Source: Hymenobacter aerophilus DSM 13606
Lineage (GTDB): Bacteria; Bacteroidota; Bacteroidia; Cytophagales; Hymenobacteraceae
Direction: 5' to 3'
NCBI RefSeq assembly: GCF_000382225.1
Contig: NZ_KB907805.1
Location: forward strand, 62,001-126,000
Length of the DNA: 64,000 nucleotides
The translations under genes and the position numbers were made by a program. This document shows, piece after piece, positions 40,906-49,484 of the stretch (position 1 is the first letter of the stretch; each line of letters starts with the position of its first letter). Under the pieces are notes generated by a model. It ran no database searches. It had not been told where the DNA came from and saw only the letters and a list, made by a program, of their open reading frames with translations.

Positions 40906-43900
40906 ATGCCCCACCCCGACAAGCCCACTTTCCGCATTTACTCTTCCTCGGCCGGCTCGGGCAAAACCTACCAGCTCACCAAGGAATACCTGAAGCTGGC
41001 GCTGGGCTCGGAGGAGGCGGGCTACTTCAAGCGGATTCTGGCCATCACGTTCACCAACGATGCGGCGGGCGAGATGAAGCAGCGGATTCTGGAGGCGCTG
41101 CGGCGGTTTGCGCGCCTGCCCGAAGGTGAGCACGACCCATTGCTGGGCGATATTGCGGCGGAACTGGCCGCTGAGGGGCCGCTGGCCCACCTGGCCACAG
41201 TTGAAGAGCGGGAGAAAGTGCTGCGCGAGCGGGCGGCCGCCACGTTCCGGCTGGCGCTCTACCACTACGCCGATTTCGCGGTGAGCACCATCGACTCGTT
41301 CGTACAGCGCATCGTCACGGCCTTTACCCGCGAGTTGGGGCTGCCCGCCACGTTTGAGGTGGAGCTGGACAGCGCCCTGGTGCTGCAAAGCGCGGTGGCC
41401 CTGACGCTGGACCGGGTGAACCGCGACCCGAACGCGGAGCTGCTCTCGCGCACGATTTCCGATTTCGCACTCAACAAGGCCGAGGAGGGCAAGAGCTGGA
41501 ACAACCTGTCGGAAGAGCTGGTGGAGTTCGGGAAGTTTCTGCTTAGCGAGCCGGTGCACGAGGCCATGCAGCAGTTGCAGGTGCTGAGCCTGGCCGACTA
41601 CCGGCGGCTGCACGAAGGCCTGCGGGCCCGACAGCGCGAGATTGAGGACCTGGTGCACCAAACCGCCGCCGTGGCCCTCGACACGCTGGCCACGGCCGGA
41701 CTGGAGGCCGGCGACCTGGCCAACGGCACCAACGGCATCTACGGCCACTTCAGCAACTGGCGCCGCTGGCTCGAAGTGCCCGCCGCCGGGGCCAGCTTCC
41801 CCACGGCCACCGCCCTCAAAACCCTGGAAACCGGCAAATGGGCCAGCGGCGCCGCCAAAAAGCAGGGCCGCGAAGCTGCCGTGGACGCCGCCGCGCCGGC
41901 GCTGACCGAGATATTCGGGCAGTTGCAGGACATCCGGGCCCGGCTGCTGCCCGACTACCTGCTGGCCGCCGGCATGCTGCCCTACGTGTTTCAGGTGAGT
42001 TTGCTGAGCGAGCTAAGCAAGGCCGTGGAGCAGCTCAGCCGCGACCGGAACGTGGTGCTGATTGCCGAATTCAACCGCCGCATTGCCCAGATTGTGCTGC
42101 ACGAGCCGGTGCCGTTTCTGTACGAGCGCATGGGCGACCGGTACCAGCACCTGCTGATTGATGAGTTTCAGGATACCTCGGTGCTGCAGTGGAACAACCT
42201 GCTGCCGCTGGTGGAAAACGCGCTGGCTAGCAACCACCTCAACCTGGCTGTGGGCGACGCCAAGCAGGCCATTTACCGCTGGCGGGGTGGCGAGATGGAG
42301 CAGATTCTGCGCCTCTATAAGAAGGAAACCCGCCAGCTCTACGACCGGGTGCCCGACCCCGAAACCCGCCAGCGCCTGGCCGACCGCTACCAGACCATCG
42401 CCCCCGCCCTGGAGGCCCGTAACCTGAACGTAAACTACCGCTCGGGGCGCGACATCATCGAGTTCAACAACGCCTTTTTCGGCCACGTCAGCGCCACCCA
42501 CGGGGCCCTGCCGCTGGTGCAGAGCCTGTTCGATGCGGGGTTTACCCAGCAGAGTCCGGCCGGCGCGGAGGCGGCGCGGGCCCACGTGGAGCTGCTGTTT
42601 ACCGACGACGACGCGCCCGCCACCCGCTACGACGCGGCGGCCGGCACCTTCACGCCCGACGTGCTGCCCGGCTACCTGCCCGGCCAGACCCTGGACTACG
42701 CCGAAAGCACGCTCTACCTGACGCTGCAACTGGTGCAGCAGGCGCTGGCCGACGGCTACCGGCTCCAGGATGTGGCCGTGCTCTGCCGCACCCGCGGCAA
42801 CAGCCGCCGCACCGCCAAATTCCTGAAAGAGCGGGGCTACGATATTATTTCGGCCGATTCGCTGTCGTTGGAGTTTGCCGAGGTGGTGAACCTGCTGATA
42901 GCGGTGTTCCGGGTGCTTAACCGGCCCGCCGACACGCTGGCCCGCGCCGAAGCCCTGCTGCTGGTCGACCGGGTGGTGCGCGGCCACGCCCCCACCCCCG
43001 ACCGGGCCCGGCGCTGGGCCGAGCTGGCCAACGACAAGTCGGCTGAGCCGTTTTTCGACGAGTTCCGGGCCCTGGGCTACGACCTCAAGGAAAAGGAAAC
43101 CGGCAACCTGGGCCTCTACGAGCTGACCGAGCGGCTGCTGGGCCTGTTCGGGCTGCTCGATAGAGCTTCGGAGCGCGAGTACCTGTTCCGGTTTCTGGAT
43201 TTGACGCTCGAATACAGCCTGCGCTACGGCAACAACCTCAACAACTTCCTGGCCTATTGGGACCAGAAGAAGAGCAGCCTGAGCATCAACGCCCCGGCGG
43301 GCCGCGACGCCCTCACCATCACCACCGTGCATAAGGCCAAGGGCCTGGCCTACGGCGTAGTCATCGTGCCGTTTGCCGACTGGAGCCTGCGGCCGTTTAT
43401 GGGTACGTTGCTCTGGGGCCAACTGCCCGCGGTGGCCGACCGGCCGGTAGCCGACATGCCCGGCGTGGCCGTGCTTAGCCAGAAGCAGGACTTGCTGCTC
43501 ACGCCCTTGGCCACGCAGTACACCGAAGAGCTGGAAAAGACGTTTCTGGAGGGCCTGAACATGCTTTACGTAGCCTTCACCCGCCCGAAGCACCGCCTCT
43601 ACGTCATCACCAAAAAGCCCAAACCCGCCAAAGCCAACAGCAAAGCCGACGGCGAAACCACCCCCGAAAAAACGGCCGGCACGGTAGCCGAACTGCTGCA
43701 CCGCTACCTCATCAGCACCGGCCAGTGGGACGACGAGCAGATGGCCTACACGCTGAGTGAAGCTGTTAGCTCAGAGCTGTCAGCTGATAGCTCTCCGGCC
43801 AACGAATTCAAAAACCAAAAACCAGAAACCAACAACGAAAAACCAAACACCAACAACCAAAAACCAGAAACCAACAACCAGCTCCTGCTAACCAACCTGA

Positions 43901-44430
43901 CCAGTACGCCCTGGGAGAAGCGTTTGAAGCTGCGGCGGCACGCCAATACGGTGTTCGATTTTGATGAGCAGCAGGAGCAGCGCGAGTGGAACCGCCGCCT
44001 GCACTACGCTTTGCGTCGCGTGAAACAGGCCGCCGACGTGGAGCGCGTGGCCGCCCAGCTGGCCGCCGAGGGCCTCATCAGCCTGCAGGAGCGGCCCGAA
44101 CTGCTGGCCAAGCTGCGCGAGGTAACCGACGACCCGCGGCTGGCGCACTACTTCAGCCCCCAGGTAGCGGCCGAAACCGAGCGCGAGATTCTGGTGGGCG
44201 GCACCCGCAAACAGGACTACAAGCCCGACCGCATCGTGTTTGAGGCGGCCGGCAGCGGCTCGGGCCGCCGCGTGGCGCTGCTCGATTTCAAGCTCCCCCC
44301 CGCCGAATACCGCCACCGCGTGCCACTGCAGCAGTACGCCGCCCTGTTCCGGCAGCTGGGCTACGAGCAAGTGCGTTGCGTGCTGTACTACTTTGAAACC
44401 CGGGAAGTGGTAGAGTGGGTGGTGGAGTGA
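40906..44430 (+). CDS. AddA/RecB-like UvrD-family helicase-nuclease
   Basis: 1174 residues. SF1A helicase motifs: SAGSGKT at 15-21, TFTNDAAGEM, DEFQDTS from 419, GDAKQAIYRWRGG, NYRSGRDI, TVHKAKGLAYGVVI and LYVAFTRPKHRLYV. The C-terminus carries a RecB-type nuclease: LLDFK at 1126-1129 (Asp1127, Lys1129) and QQYAALF. With the AddB-like protein at 49485 it likely forms a double-strand-break resection enzyme. Odd feature: residues about 953-992 (43761-43881) are an insert made of a family 2 repeat plus three 21-nt repeats encoding KPETNNE/Q, in frame. The start was chosen at 40906 because similarity begins near TFRIYSSSAG. Confidence 0.9.
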   Translation: MPHPDKPTFRIYSSSAGSGKTYQLTKEYLKLALGSEEAGYFKRILAITFTNDAAGEMKQRILEALRRFARLPEGEHDPLLGDIAAELAAEGPLAHLATVEEREKVLRERAAATFRLALYHYADFAVSTIDSFVQRIVTAFTRELGLPATFEVELDSALVLQSAVALTLDRVNRDPNAELLSRTISDFALNKAEEGKSWNNLSEELVEFGKFLLSEPVHEAMQQLQVLSLADYRRLHEGLRARQREIEDLVHQTAAVALDTLATAGLEAGDLANGTNGIYGHFSNWRRWLEVPAAGASFPTATALKTLETGKWASGAAKKQGREAAVDAAAPALTEIFGQLQDIRARLLPDYLLAAGMLPYVFQVSLLSELSKAVEQLSRDRNVVLIAEFNRRIAQIVLHEPVPFLYERMGDRYQHLLIDEFQDTSVLQWNNLLPLVENALASNHLNLAVGDAKQAIYRWRGGEMEQILRLYKKETRQLYDRVPDPETRQRLADRYQTIAPALEARNLNVNYRSGRDIIEFNNAFFGHVSATHGALPLVQSLFDAGFTQQSPAGAEAARAHVELLFTDDDAPATRYDAAAGTFTPDVLPGYLPGQTLDYAESTLYLTLQLVQQALADGYRLQDVAVLCRTRGNSRRTAKFLKERGYDIISADSLSLEFAEVVNLLIAVFRVLNRPADTLARAEALLLVDRVVRGHAPTPDRARRWAELANDKSAEPFFDEFRALGYDLKEKETGNLGLYELTERLLGLFGLLDRASEREYLFRFLDLTLEYSLRYGNNLNNFLAYWDQKKSSLSINAPAGRDALTITTVHKAKGLAYGVVIVPFADWSLRPFMGTLLWGQLPAVADRPVADMPGVAVLSQKQDLLLTPLATQYTEELEKTFLEGLNMLYVAFTRPKHRLYVITKKPKPAKANSKADGETTPEKTAGTVAELLHRYLISTGQWDDEQMAYTLSEAVSSELSADSSPANEFKNQKPETNNEKPNTNNQKPETNNQLLLTNLTSTPWEKRLKLRRHANTVFDFDEQQEQREWNRRLHYALRRVKQAADVERVAAQLAAEGLISLQERPELLAKLREVTDDPRLAHYFSPQVAAETEREILVGGTRKQDYKPDRIVFEAAGSGSGRRVALLDFKLPPAEYRHRVPLQQYAALFRQLGYEQVRCVLYYFETREVVEWVVE
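43761..43881 (+). repeat. In-frame repeat insert in the AddA-like gene
   Basis: 43761-43792 matches the family 2 unit of 1535-1566 with four mismatches out of 32. 43819-43881 holds three tandem 21-nt units (KPETNNE, KPNTNNQ, KPETNNQ). The insert is low-complexity and lies between the last helicase motif and the nuclease domain. Confidence 0.85.
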
Positions 44431-44445
44431 GTTTGGGTGAGGAGA

Positions 44446-44570
44446 TGATGGGGTGAAAAGAACTGTCATCCTGAGCAAAGCGAAGGACCTATACGGAGGC
44501 TAACATCAGATAATAGCTTCTGTATAGGTCCTTCACTTTGCTCAGGATGACAGTTCTTTTCACCCCATCA
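44446..44570. repeat. Inverted repeat, family 1 copy 4 (about 50-bp arms)
   Basis: Left part from 44446 (TGATGGGGTGAAAAGAACTG and on) and right part to 44570 are complementary over about 50 bp with few mismatches. The core is CATCCTGAGCAAAGCGAAGG. The right arm ends 3 nt before the stop of the M48 peptidase on the minus strand. Confidence 0.92.
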
Positions 44571-44572
44571 CC

Positions 44573-45367
44573 TTACTTCGTCGGCTGGGTGAAACCGTCC
44601 TTTTTAGCCTTCTCCATCACGATGGTCATGCGCTTTTCGCTGTCGGGGTGGGAGGAGAAGAGTTGGGCACCTTTGCTGGCTTTGGCGCCGCCCGAGAGGT
44701 CGTTGAGCTTGCCGAAGGCCGAGGCCATGTAGAACGGGTTCACCTTTTTGGCCTTGAGCAAATCGTAGCCATAGGCGTCGGCGCTGCTTTCCTGGGCGCG
44801 CGAGAACGAAGCGTTGGCTATGGCCTGGCCCAGGTCGCCGAGCTGCGAGTCACTCAGGGCGCCGGCGGCGCCGCCCTGCGAGCTGGCGCCTTCCTTCAGG
44901 GCCGAGGCCATGAGGGCCGTGCGCATGGCATCCTTGGAATCCTTGTGCTTGACGTGGCCGATTTCGTGGCCGATAACGCCCAGGATTTCCTCGTCGCTCA
45001 TCAAATCCATGAGGCCCGCAAACACGCGCACGCTACCGTCGGCGCAGGCGAAGGCGTTGATGTCCTTCACCAGGTACACCTTGTAGTTCATGCTCATGCC
45101 GTCGTAGCTGTCGAGGCCGGCCACGATTTTCTTCAGGCGCTGGGCGTAGGGCGAGCTGGCGGGCGCAACGGGGTTGTTTTCGTCGCTCCACTTCACAAAT
45201 TCCTTGGTGTGCTCGATTACTTCGGCATCGGACACGGTGGCCGCTTTGGCCGCTTTCAGGCCCGCGCCAATGGTTTTGGTGTTGAGCTTAATCTGGGCCT
45301 GGGCCGACAGGCCGGTGCCGAGCAGCAGGCCGGAGGCCAGCAGCAGGACGGGTAATTGCTTGCGCAT
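44573..45367 (-). CDS. M48-family exported metallopeptidase
   Basis: 264 residues from the ATG at 45367 with a signal peptide (VLLLASGLLLGTGLSAQAQ). The zinc motif HEIGH is at 134-138 and the third ligand lies in QESSADAYGYD. The layout is that of LoiP/BepA-like periplasmic M48 peptidases, which degrade misfolded outer-membrane proteins; a Ser/Ala/Gly-rich loop (GASSQGGAAGALSDSQ) is inserted after the first zinc helix. An N-terminal extension to 45472 is without sense. It is convergent with the AddA-like gene across a family 1 repeat. Confidence 0.92.
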   Translation of the reverse strand: MRKQLPVLLLASGLLLGTGLSAQAQIKLNTKTIGAGLKAAKAATVSDAEVIEHTKEFVKWSDENNPVAPASSPYAQRLKKIVAGLDSYDGMSMNYKVYLVKDINAFACADGSVRVFAGLMDLMSDEEILGVIGHEIGHVKHKDSKDAMRTALMASALKEGASSQGGAAGALSDSQLGDLGQAIANASFSRAQESSADAYGYDLLKAKKVNPFYMASAFGKLNDLSGGAKASKGAQLFSSHPDSEKRMTIVMEKAKKDGFTQPTK

Positions 45368-45423
45368 GAGAAGGAAAATATGGTGGAGATTGGTGGAAGA
45401 AGCTTCAAAAATAAACGGGCTGG

Positions 45424-46074
45424 CTATTTGATACGCCTCATCCCGACGGCGCCCTCCATCAGCTGAGCCCACATTTCGCGCGGATAGGGCACGCGCGAAC
45501 CGGCCGCCGACACGGAGTCGCGCAGGGCAATGGTGGCGCTGGCGGGCGTGAGCGGGCCGCGCAAAATGCTGGTTCCCTTAAAATAAACGGTATCGGGCGT
45601 GAGCCGGGTGATTTCTACCAGCGCGTAAGTGCCGTCATCTTTACCCGCCTTACTTTGGTAGCGGGCGCCTACTTCCAGCTCGGCACCGGCCAGTGCCTGT
45701 TCGGCGGCCGTGTACGCCGCGGGCTCTTTGGGGCCGCTACACCAGGCGAGGCCAAAAATACCGGCCAGCACCAGCCCGAACAGAATCAGGGCGGCAAAGT
45801 TGGTGAGCGGGTAGCGCGCCTGCTCCTGCAATTGCCGCACCGGCGGGCGGTAGCTTTCGGGCATCTGCTTGAGCTTGGCAATGGTTTGCTGGCAGTGCCC
45901 GCAGACGGTAACGCTCATTTTGCCAAACGGGAAAATGGGCGTCCAGAACAGGCTGACGTAGCGGGAGAAAACCGTGGCACTGAGCTGGCCGGTGATGCCG
46001 CAATGCGTGCAGGCAGTGGCGGGCAGGGGCGCGGTGAGCAGGCGCGAGGAGCCGGTACCGTAGAAAAACAGCAT
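45424..46074 (-). CDS. Zinc-ribbon single-pass membrane protein, function unknown
   Basis: 216 residues from the ATG at 46074; a TTG at 46098 is the only earlier start. The N-terminal part has two CxxC pairs (CTHC and CGHC, about residues 22-60) that can form a zinc ribbon, as in other small Bacteroidota membrane proteins beginning LFFYGTGSSRL. A transmembrane segment (FAALILFGLVLAGIFGLAW) is near residue 100, and a soluble C-terminal domain follows (ELEVGARYQSK, TRLTPDTVYFKG). The role is unknown. It is divergent from the MFS transporter gene. Confidence 0.78.
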   Translation of the reverse strand: MLFFYGTGSSRLLTAPLPATACTHCGITGQLSATVFSRYVSLFWTPIFPFGKMSVTVCGHCQQTIAKLKQMPESYRPPVRQLQEQARYPLTNFAALILFGLVLAGIFGLAWCSGPKEPAAYTAAEQALAGAELEVGARYQSKAGKDDGTYALVEITRLTPDTVYFKGTSILRGPLTPASATIALRDSVSAAGSRVPYPREMWAQLMEGAVGMRRIK

Positions 46075-46210
46075 CTGATAGGGAATACGATAAGTCAATT
46101 ATTCTTCCCTCCTGCCCGGGCAACCGACCGAGTAACGGCAAACCCAAGCCCTTGGTTACGGCCGGCCCGCGCAACGGCCCGGCCGCCGCGCGGCGGGGCC
46201 CGAAACCCCG

Positions 46211-46218
46211 TAGCTTTG
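46211..46218 (+). promoter_or_regulatory. -7 box (TAGCTTTG) of the MFS transporter gene
   Basis: A perfect TAnnTTTG 22 nt before the ATG at 46241. Confidence 0.55.
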
Positions 46219-46240
46219 CGGCCCGCTTTTCGGCTATTTC

Positions 46241-47491
46241 ATGGAACCTACCGCTGCGCCGGCGCCCCGCTCGGCCCTCACCTTTATTTTCATCACGCTG
46301 CTGCTCGACGTGACGGGCATCGGCATCATCATCCCTGTTATTCCGAAGCTGATTCAGCATCTGAACGGCGGCTCGGTGAGTGAGGCGGCGCAGGTAGGCG
46401 GCTGGCTGGTGTTTGCCTACGCGGCCATGCAGTTCCTGTTTTCGCCGGTGCTGGGCAACCTCTCCGACCAGTTCGGGCGGCGGCCGGTGCTGCTGTTCTC
46501 GCTGCTTGGCTTCGGCATCGACTACCTGTTTCTGGCCTTTGCCCCCACCATCGGCTGGCTGTTTGTGGGGCGGGCGGTGGCGGGCATCACCGGGGCCAGC
46601 GTCACCACCGCCTCGGCCTATATTGCCGACGTATCGACGCCCGAAAAGCGGGCCCAGAACTTCGGGCTGATTGGGGCGGCGTTTGGGCTGGGCTTCGTGG
46701 TGGGGCCGCTGCTGGGCGGCGTTCTGGGCAAATACAACCACCAGTGGCCGTTTCTGGCCGCCGCCGGCCTCACGCTGCTCAATGTGGTGTATGGCTACTT
46801 CGTGCTGCCCGAGTCGTTGCCCGCCGAGCGGCGCCGGCCCTTTGCCTGGGCGCGGGCCAACCCCGTGGGCAGCCTGCAGATGCTGGCCCGCTACCCCGTT
46901 ATTCTGGGGCTGGTGGCCTCGCTGGTCTTCATCTATATTGCCGGCCACGCCACCCAAACCACCTGGACGTACTTCGTTATCGAGAAATTCAGCTGGGGCG
47001 AAGATTGGGTGGGCTACTCGCTGGCCACGGTGGGCCTGCTGGTGGCGCTGGTACAGGGCGTGCTCATCCGGCGCATCAACCCGGCCCTGGGGCCTAAGCG
47101 GGCCATTTTCTTCGGCATGCTGCTCTACGCGGTGGGCTTCGTGCTGTTTGCGTTTGCCACGCAGGGCTGGATGATGTTCGCCTTTTTGGTGCCTTACTGC
47201 CTGGGGGGCATTGCCGGCCCGGCGTTGCAGGGCATCATTTCGGGCCAGGTGCCGGCCAACGAGCAGGGCGAGTTGCAGGGCGCCCTCACCAGTTTGGTCG
47301 GCCTCACGTCCATTGTAGGTCCGGTTTTGATGACGAGCCTGTTCCGCTACTTTACCCGGCCCGCGGCCCCGGTGTACTTTCCCGGCGCGCCCTTCCTGCT
47401 GGCCGCCGGCCTCACGCTCATTAGCCTGGCCCTGGCCACTCGCGCCCTGGCCAGCTATGTGGCACCGGCGAGTGAGGCGGTGAATGAGTGA
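46241..47491 (+). CDS. MFS transporter, TCR/Tet family
   Basis: 416 residues with 12 transmembrane segments. Motif A is [14 protein letters not shown] between helices 2 and 3, and the start [17 protein letters not shown] with the second-half repeat is typical of the tetracycline-resistance/multidrug proton antiporters (TCR/Tet). Real substrates cannot be deduced. The C-terminal codons AVNE and the stop are encoded by the left arm of a long inverted repeat, so the very end of the protein is repeat-derived. Confidence 0.9.
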   Translation: MEPTAAPAPRSALTFIFITLLLDVTGIGIIIPVIPKLIQHLNGGSVSEAAQVGGWLVFAYAAMQFLFSPVLGNLSDQFGRRPVLLFSLLGFGIDYLFLAFAPTIGWLFVGRAVAGITGASVTTASAYIADVSTPEKRAQNFGLIGAAFGLGFVVGPLLGGVLGKYNHQWPFLAAAGLTLLNVVYGYFVLPESLPAERRRPFAWARANPVGSLQMLARYPVILGLVASLVFIYIAGHATQTTWTYFVIEKFSWGEDWVGYSLATVGLLVALVQGVLIRRINPALGPKRAIFFGMLLYAVGFVLFAFATQGWMMFAFLVPYCLGGIAGPALQGIISGQVPANEQGELQGALTSLVGLTSIVGPVLMTSLFRYFTRPAAPVYFPGAPFLLAAGLTLISLALATRALASYVAPASEAVNE

Positions 47492-47687
47492 ATGCGTGAA
47501 GAACGTGTAATTGCAAGCGGAGCGAAGCAATCCGTGGAAACAACGCGCTAAGCCCTGAGAAGCAGCAAACCCCTGACGACCGTACTGGCGTCAGGGGCTT
47601 GTCGCTTAAAAAGAAGTGTCACATTGTACTGCTGGATTGCTTCGCTCCGCTCGCAATGACACGTTCTTCACGCATTCACCGAGTCAC
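47480..47687. repeat. Inverted repeat, family 1-like copy 5 (54-bp arms) around a terminator
   Basis: Arms 47480-47533 and 47634-47687 are complementary over about 54 bp with several mismatches. The core differs from other copies (AAGCGGAGCGAAGCAATCC). The left arm contains the stop codon of the MFS gene and the right arm ends 4 nt before the stop of the convergent VKOR-like gene. A separate terminator hairpin sits in the loop. Confidence 0.9.
47568..47600. terminator. Terminator in the loop of the repeat at 47480-47687
   Basis: AACCCCTGACG pairs with CGTCAGGGGCTT, giving a terminator usable by both convergent genes. Confidence 0.75.
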
Positions 47688-47691
47688 AAAC

Positions 47692-48195
47692 TTACCCCTT
47701 CCCCAGTAGCTTCTTCAGGCCTTTCACCGCCTCCGGAATAGCCAAGGCCAGCGAGGCGAAGGAGGCCACGGTAGCTACCTGGCAATAGAAACACAGGGCC
47801 TTGTTTTCCTGCCATTCCTCCTGGCCCAGCTTTACGGTGTTCAGCACGTCGAACAGGGTTTTGGCGCCCATGGCCACCGGCAGCAACGGCTTGTCGGTAG
47901 CGCGGTGCAGGCCGCCGGCCCCGGCCAGCGTGGCCGTGAGGCCGTAGGTGACAATCATGGGCAGCGCGTCGGGCGTGTCGAGGCGCTTGTAGCCGTAGTC
48001 GGAGGCGTCGACTTTATCGGAGTTGAAGGGGCCGATGGGCGGGTCGGGCAGGTGGTGGATGATGCCGGTCTGGTACATGCTCACAATCTGGCCGGCCGCC
48101 ACGCCCACCAGCGAAAGGCCGATTATCCAGCGGCGGCGGGTCATGTCGGGGCTCTGGCCCTCGCGGAGTTCGTGGCTAAGTTGGGTAGGGTTCAT
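47692..48195 (-). CDS. VKOR-like membrane protein (vitamin K epoxide reductase family)
   Basis: 167 residues from the ATG at 48195. Four or so membrane segments: RRRWIIGLSLVGVAAGQIV, MIVTYGLTATLAGAG, a segment after that, and FASLALAIPEAV. CFYC near residue 137 sits in the place of the VKOR active-site CxxC. A YDR-like loop with a variant of the usual cysteine pair is not evident, so a complete electron relay is not proven. The family oxidises thiols for DsbA-like proteins. No thioredoxin-like partner gene is near. Confidence 0.6.
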   Translation of the reverse strand: MNPTQLSHELREGQSPDMTRRRWIIGLSLVGVAAGQIVSMYQTGIIHHLPDPPIGPFNSDKVDASDYGYKRLDTPDALPMIVTYGLTATLAGAGGLHRATDKPLLPVAMGAKTLFDVLNTVKLGQEEWQENKALCFYCQVATVASFASLALAIPEAVKGLKKLLGKG

Positions 48196-48354
48196 AGGTT
48201 TCAAGTCAGCGGAAAGAAGTCAACCGGGAAAGCCCCGGCCCAAAACCGGCCCGTGCTTTCTCGCTGAAACCTACGCGCCCCTGCAGGTTGGGGTTCCGGT
48301 CGCGCTTGCCAAAATCCCTAGCCCTCCGAATATCAAACTCACCACCTCACCACC

Positions 48355-49278
48355 TCACCGCGTGAGCCAGCCGTTGGCATCGAGCCAGTTGCGGAGGCGC
48401 TCCATCCAGTCGTCGGGGGTGGTGGGGTTGCGCAGGCCGAAACCGTGGCCGCCCTTGGCGTAGAGGTGCATTTCGGTGGGCACGCGGTGGTGCAGGCAGG
48501 CCTGGTAAAACAGCAGGCTGTTCTGCACCGGCACCGATTTATCGTCCTGAGCGTGTACCAGGAAAGTGGGCGGCGTGCGGTCTGATACCTGCAGCTCGGC
48601 CGAGTACTGCCGCAGCTGCTCGGCCGATGGCGTGGGGCCCAGCAGCCGGGTGCGCGAGCCGGCGTGGGTGAGGCTGTCGGTGAGCGTGATGACCGGGTAG
48701 ATGAGCATCAGAAAATCGGGCCGCACCGAGGTGTTGCCGGGATTGGGGCCCAGCGGGTCGATAAAGTGGGTGCCGGCCGAAGCTGCCAGGTGGCCGCCGG
48801 CCGAGAAGCCCAGCATCCCAATCCGGTTGGGCTGCACGTTGAACTTGGCAGCCTGTTCGCGCACCAGCCGCACGGCCTGCTGGGCATCGAGCAGCGGGGC
48901 CTGGGTTTTGTCGGGCTGGGCGGCGTCGTTGGGCAGGCGGTACTTGAGCACGAAGGCCGTGATGCCCATTTCGTTGAGTCGCTCGGCCACCTGGTAGCCC
49001 TCTTTAGTTATCGACAGCGACTCGTAGCCGCCGCCGGGGCAGATGATGACGGCCGTGCCGTTGGCTTTATCGAGCGGGGCGCGGTACACCACCAGTTCGG
49101 GCTGCACCACCTGCCGCACCCGCTCGTTGCCGTCGGAACCCTTTTCGGTGATTTCCTGCACGGCGCTGGGCGTGGCATTCGGGATGACGCCCGAGTAAAG
49201 CGGCAGCCGGCGCTGGGCCTGGGCGGTAGCCGCAGCCAGGAGCGCGGCCGCCAGCAAAGAAAGCAGCAGAATTTTCAT
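48355..49278 (-). CDS. Exported alpha/beta-hydrolase (esterase, BD-FAE/AXE-like)
   Basis: 307 residues from the ATG at 49278 with a signal peptide (LLLSLLAAALLAAATAQAQ). The oxyanion segment CPGGGYESLS and the nucleophile elbow GFSAGGH (Ser in G-x-S-x-G) are typical of bacterial feruloyl/acetyl-xylan-type esterases; Asp lies in HAQDDKSVPV and His in GGHGFGLR near the end. It likely deacylates sugar polymers or other esters in the periplasm. The stop codon lies in tandem CACCTCACCAC-type repeats near 48340-48357. Confidence 0.92.
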   Translation of the reverse strand: MKILLLSLLAAALLAAATAQAQRRLPLYSGVIPNATPSAVQEITEKGSDGNERVRQVVQPELVVYRAPLDKANGTAVIICPGGGYESLSITKEGYQVAERLNEMGITAFVLKYRLPNDAAQPDKTQAPLLDAQQAVRLVREQAAKFNVQPNRIGMLGFSAGGHLAASAGTHFIDPLGPNPGNTSVRPDFLMLIYPVITLTDSLTHAGSRTRLLGPTPSAEQLRQYSAELQVSDRTPPTFLVHAQDDKSVPVQNSLLFYQACLHHRVPTEMHLYAKGGHGFGLRNPTTPDDWMERLRNWLDANGWLTR

Positions 49279-49470
49279 GGCATCAAGTAGCTGGTAGTTG
49301 AAGAATGAGTTGTACGCCGGTGGAAACAATCGGCCGCCGCCGATACTATCCGTGTTCCGGGCGCACCGGGCTACCCAATACGCAGAACTATTATCCGGCG
49401 TAGGGCCTTGGTCATAAAGTACATGTAAACCGCGAAAATTACTGCCTACCCGAAGTAGACAGCGGCATGG

Positions 49471-49478
49471 TATCTTTA
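49471..49478 (+). promoter_or_regulatory. -7-like box (TATCTTTA) 6 nt upstream of the AddB-like gene
   Basis: TATCTTTA differs from TAnnTTTG at one base, and the ATG at 49485 follows after 6 nt. It makes the ATG at 49467, which would lie upstream of the box, unlikely. Confidence 0.4.
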
Positions 49479-49484
49479 CTGAAC

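Noticed and set aside
49467-49484. ATG at 49467 as start of the AddB-like gene
   Set aside because: A -7-like box TATCTTTA lies within this part, so transcription probably begins after 49467; the ATG at 49485 is preferred.
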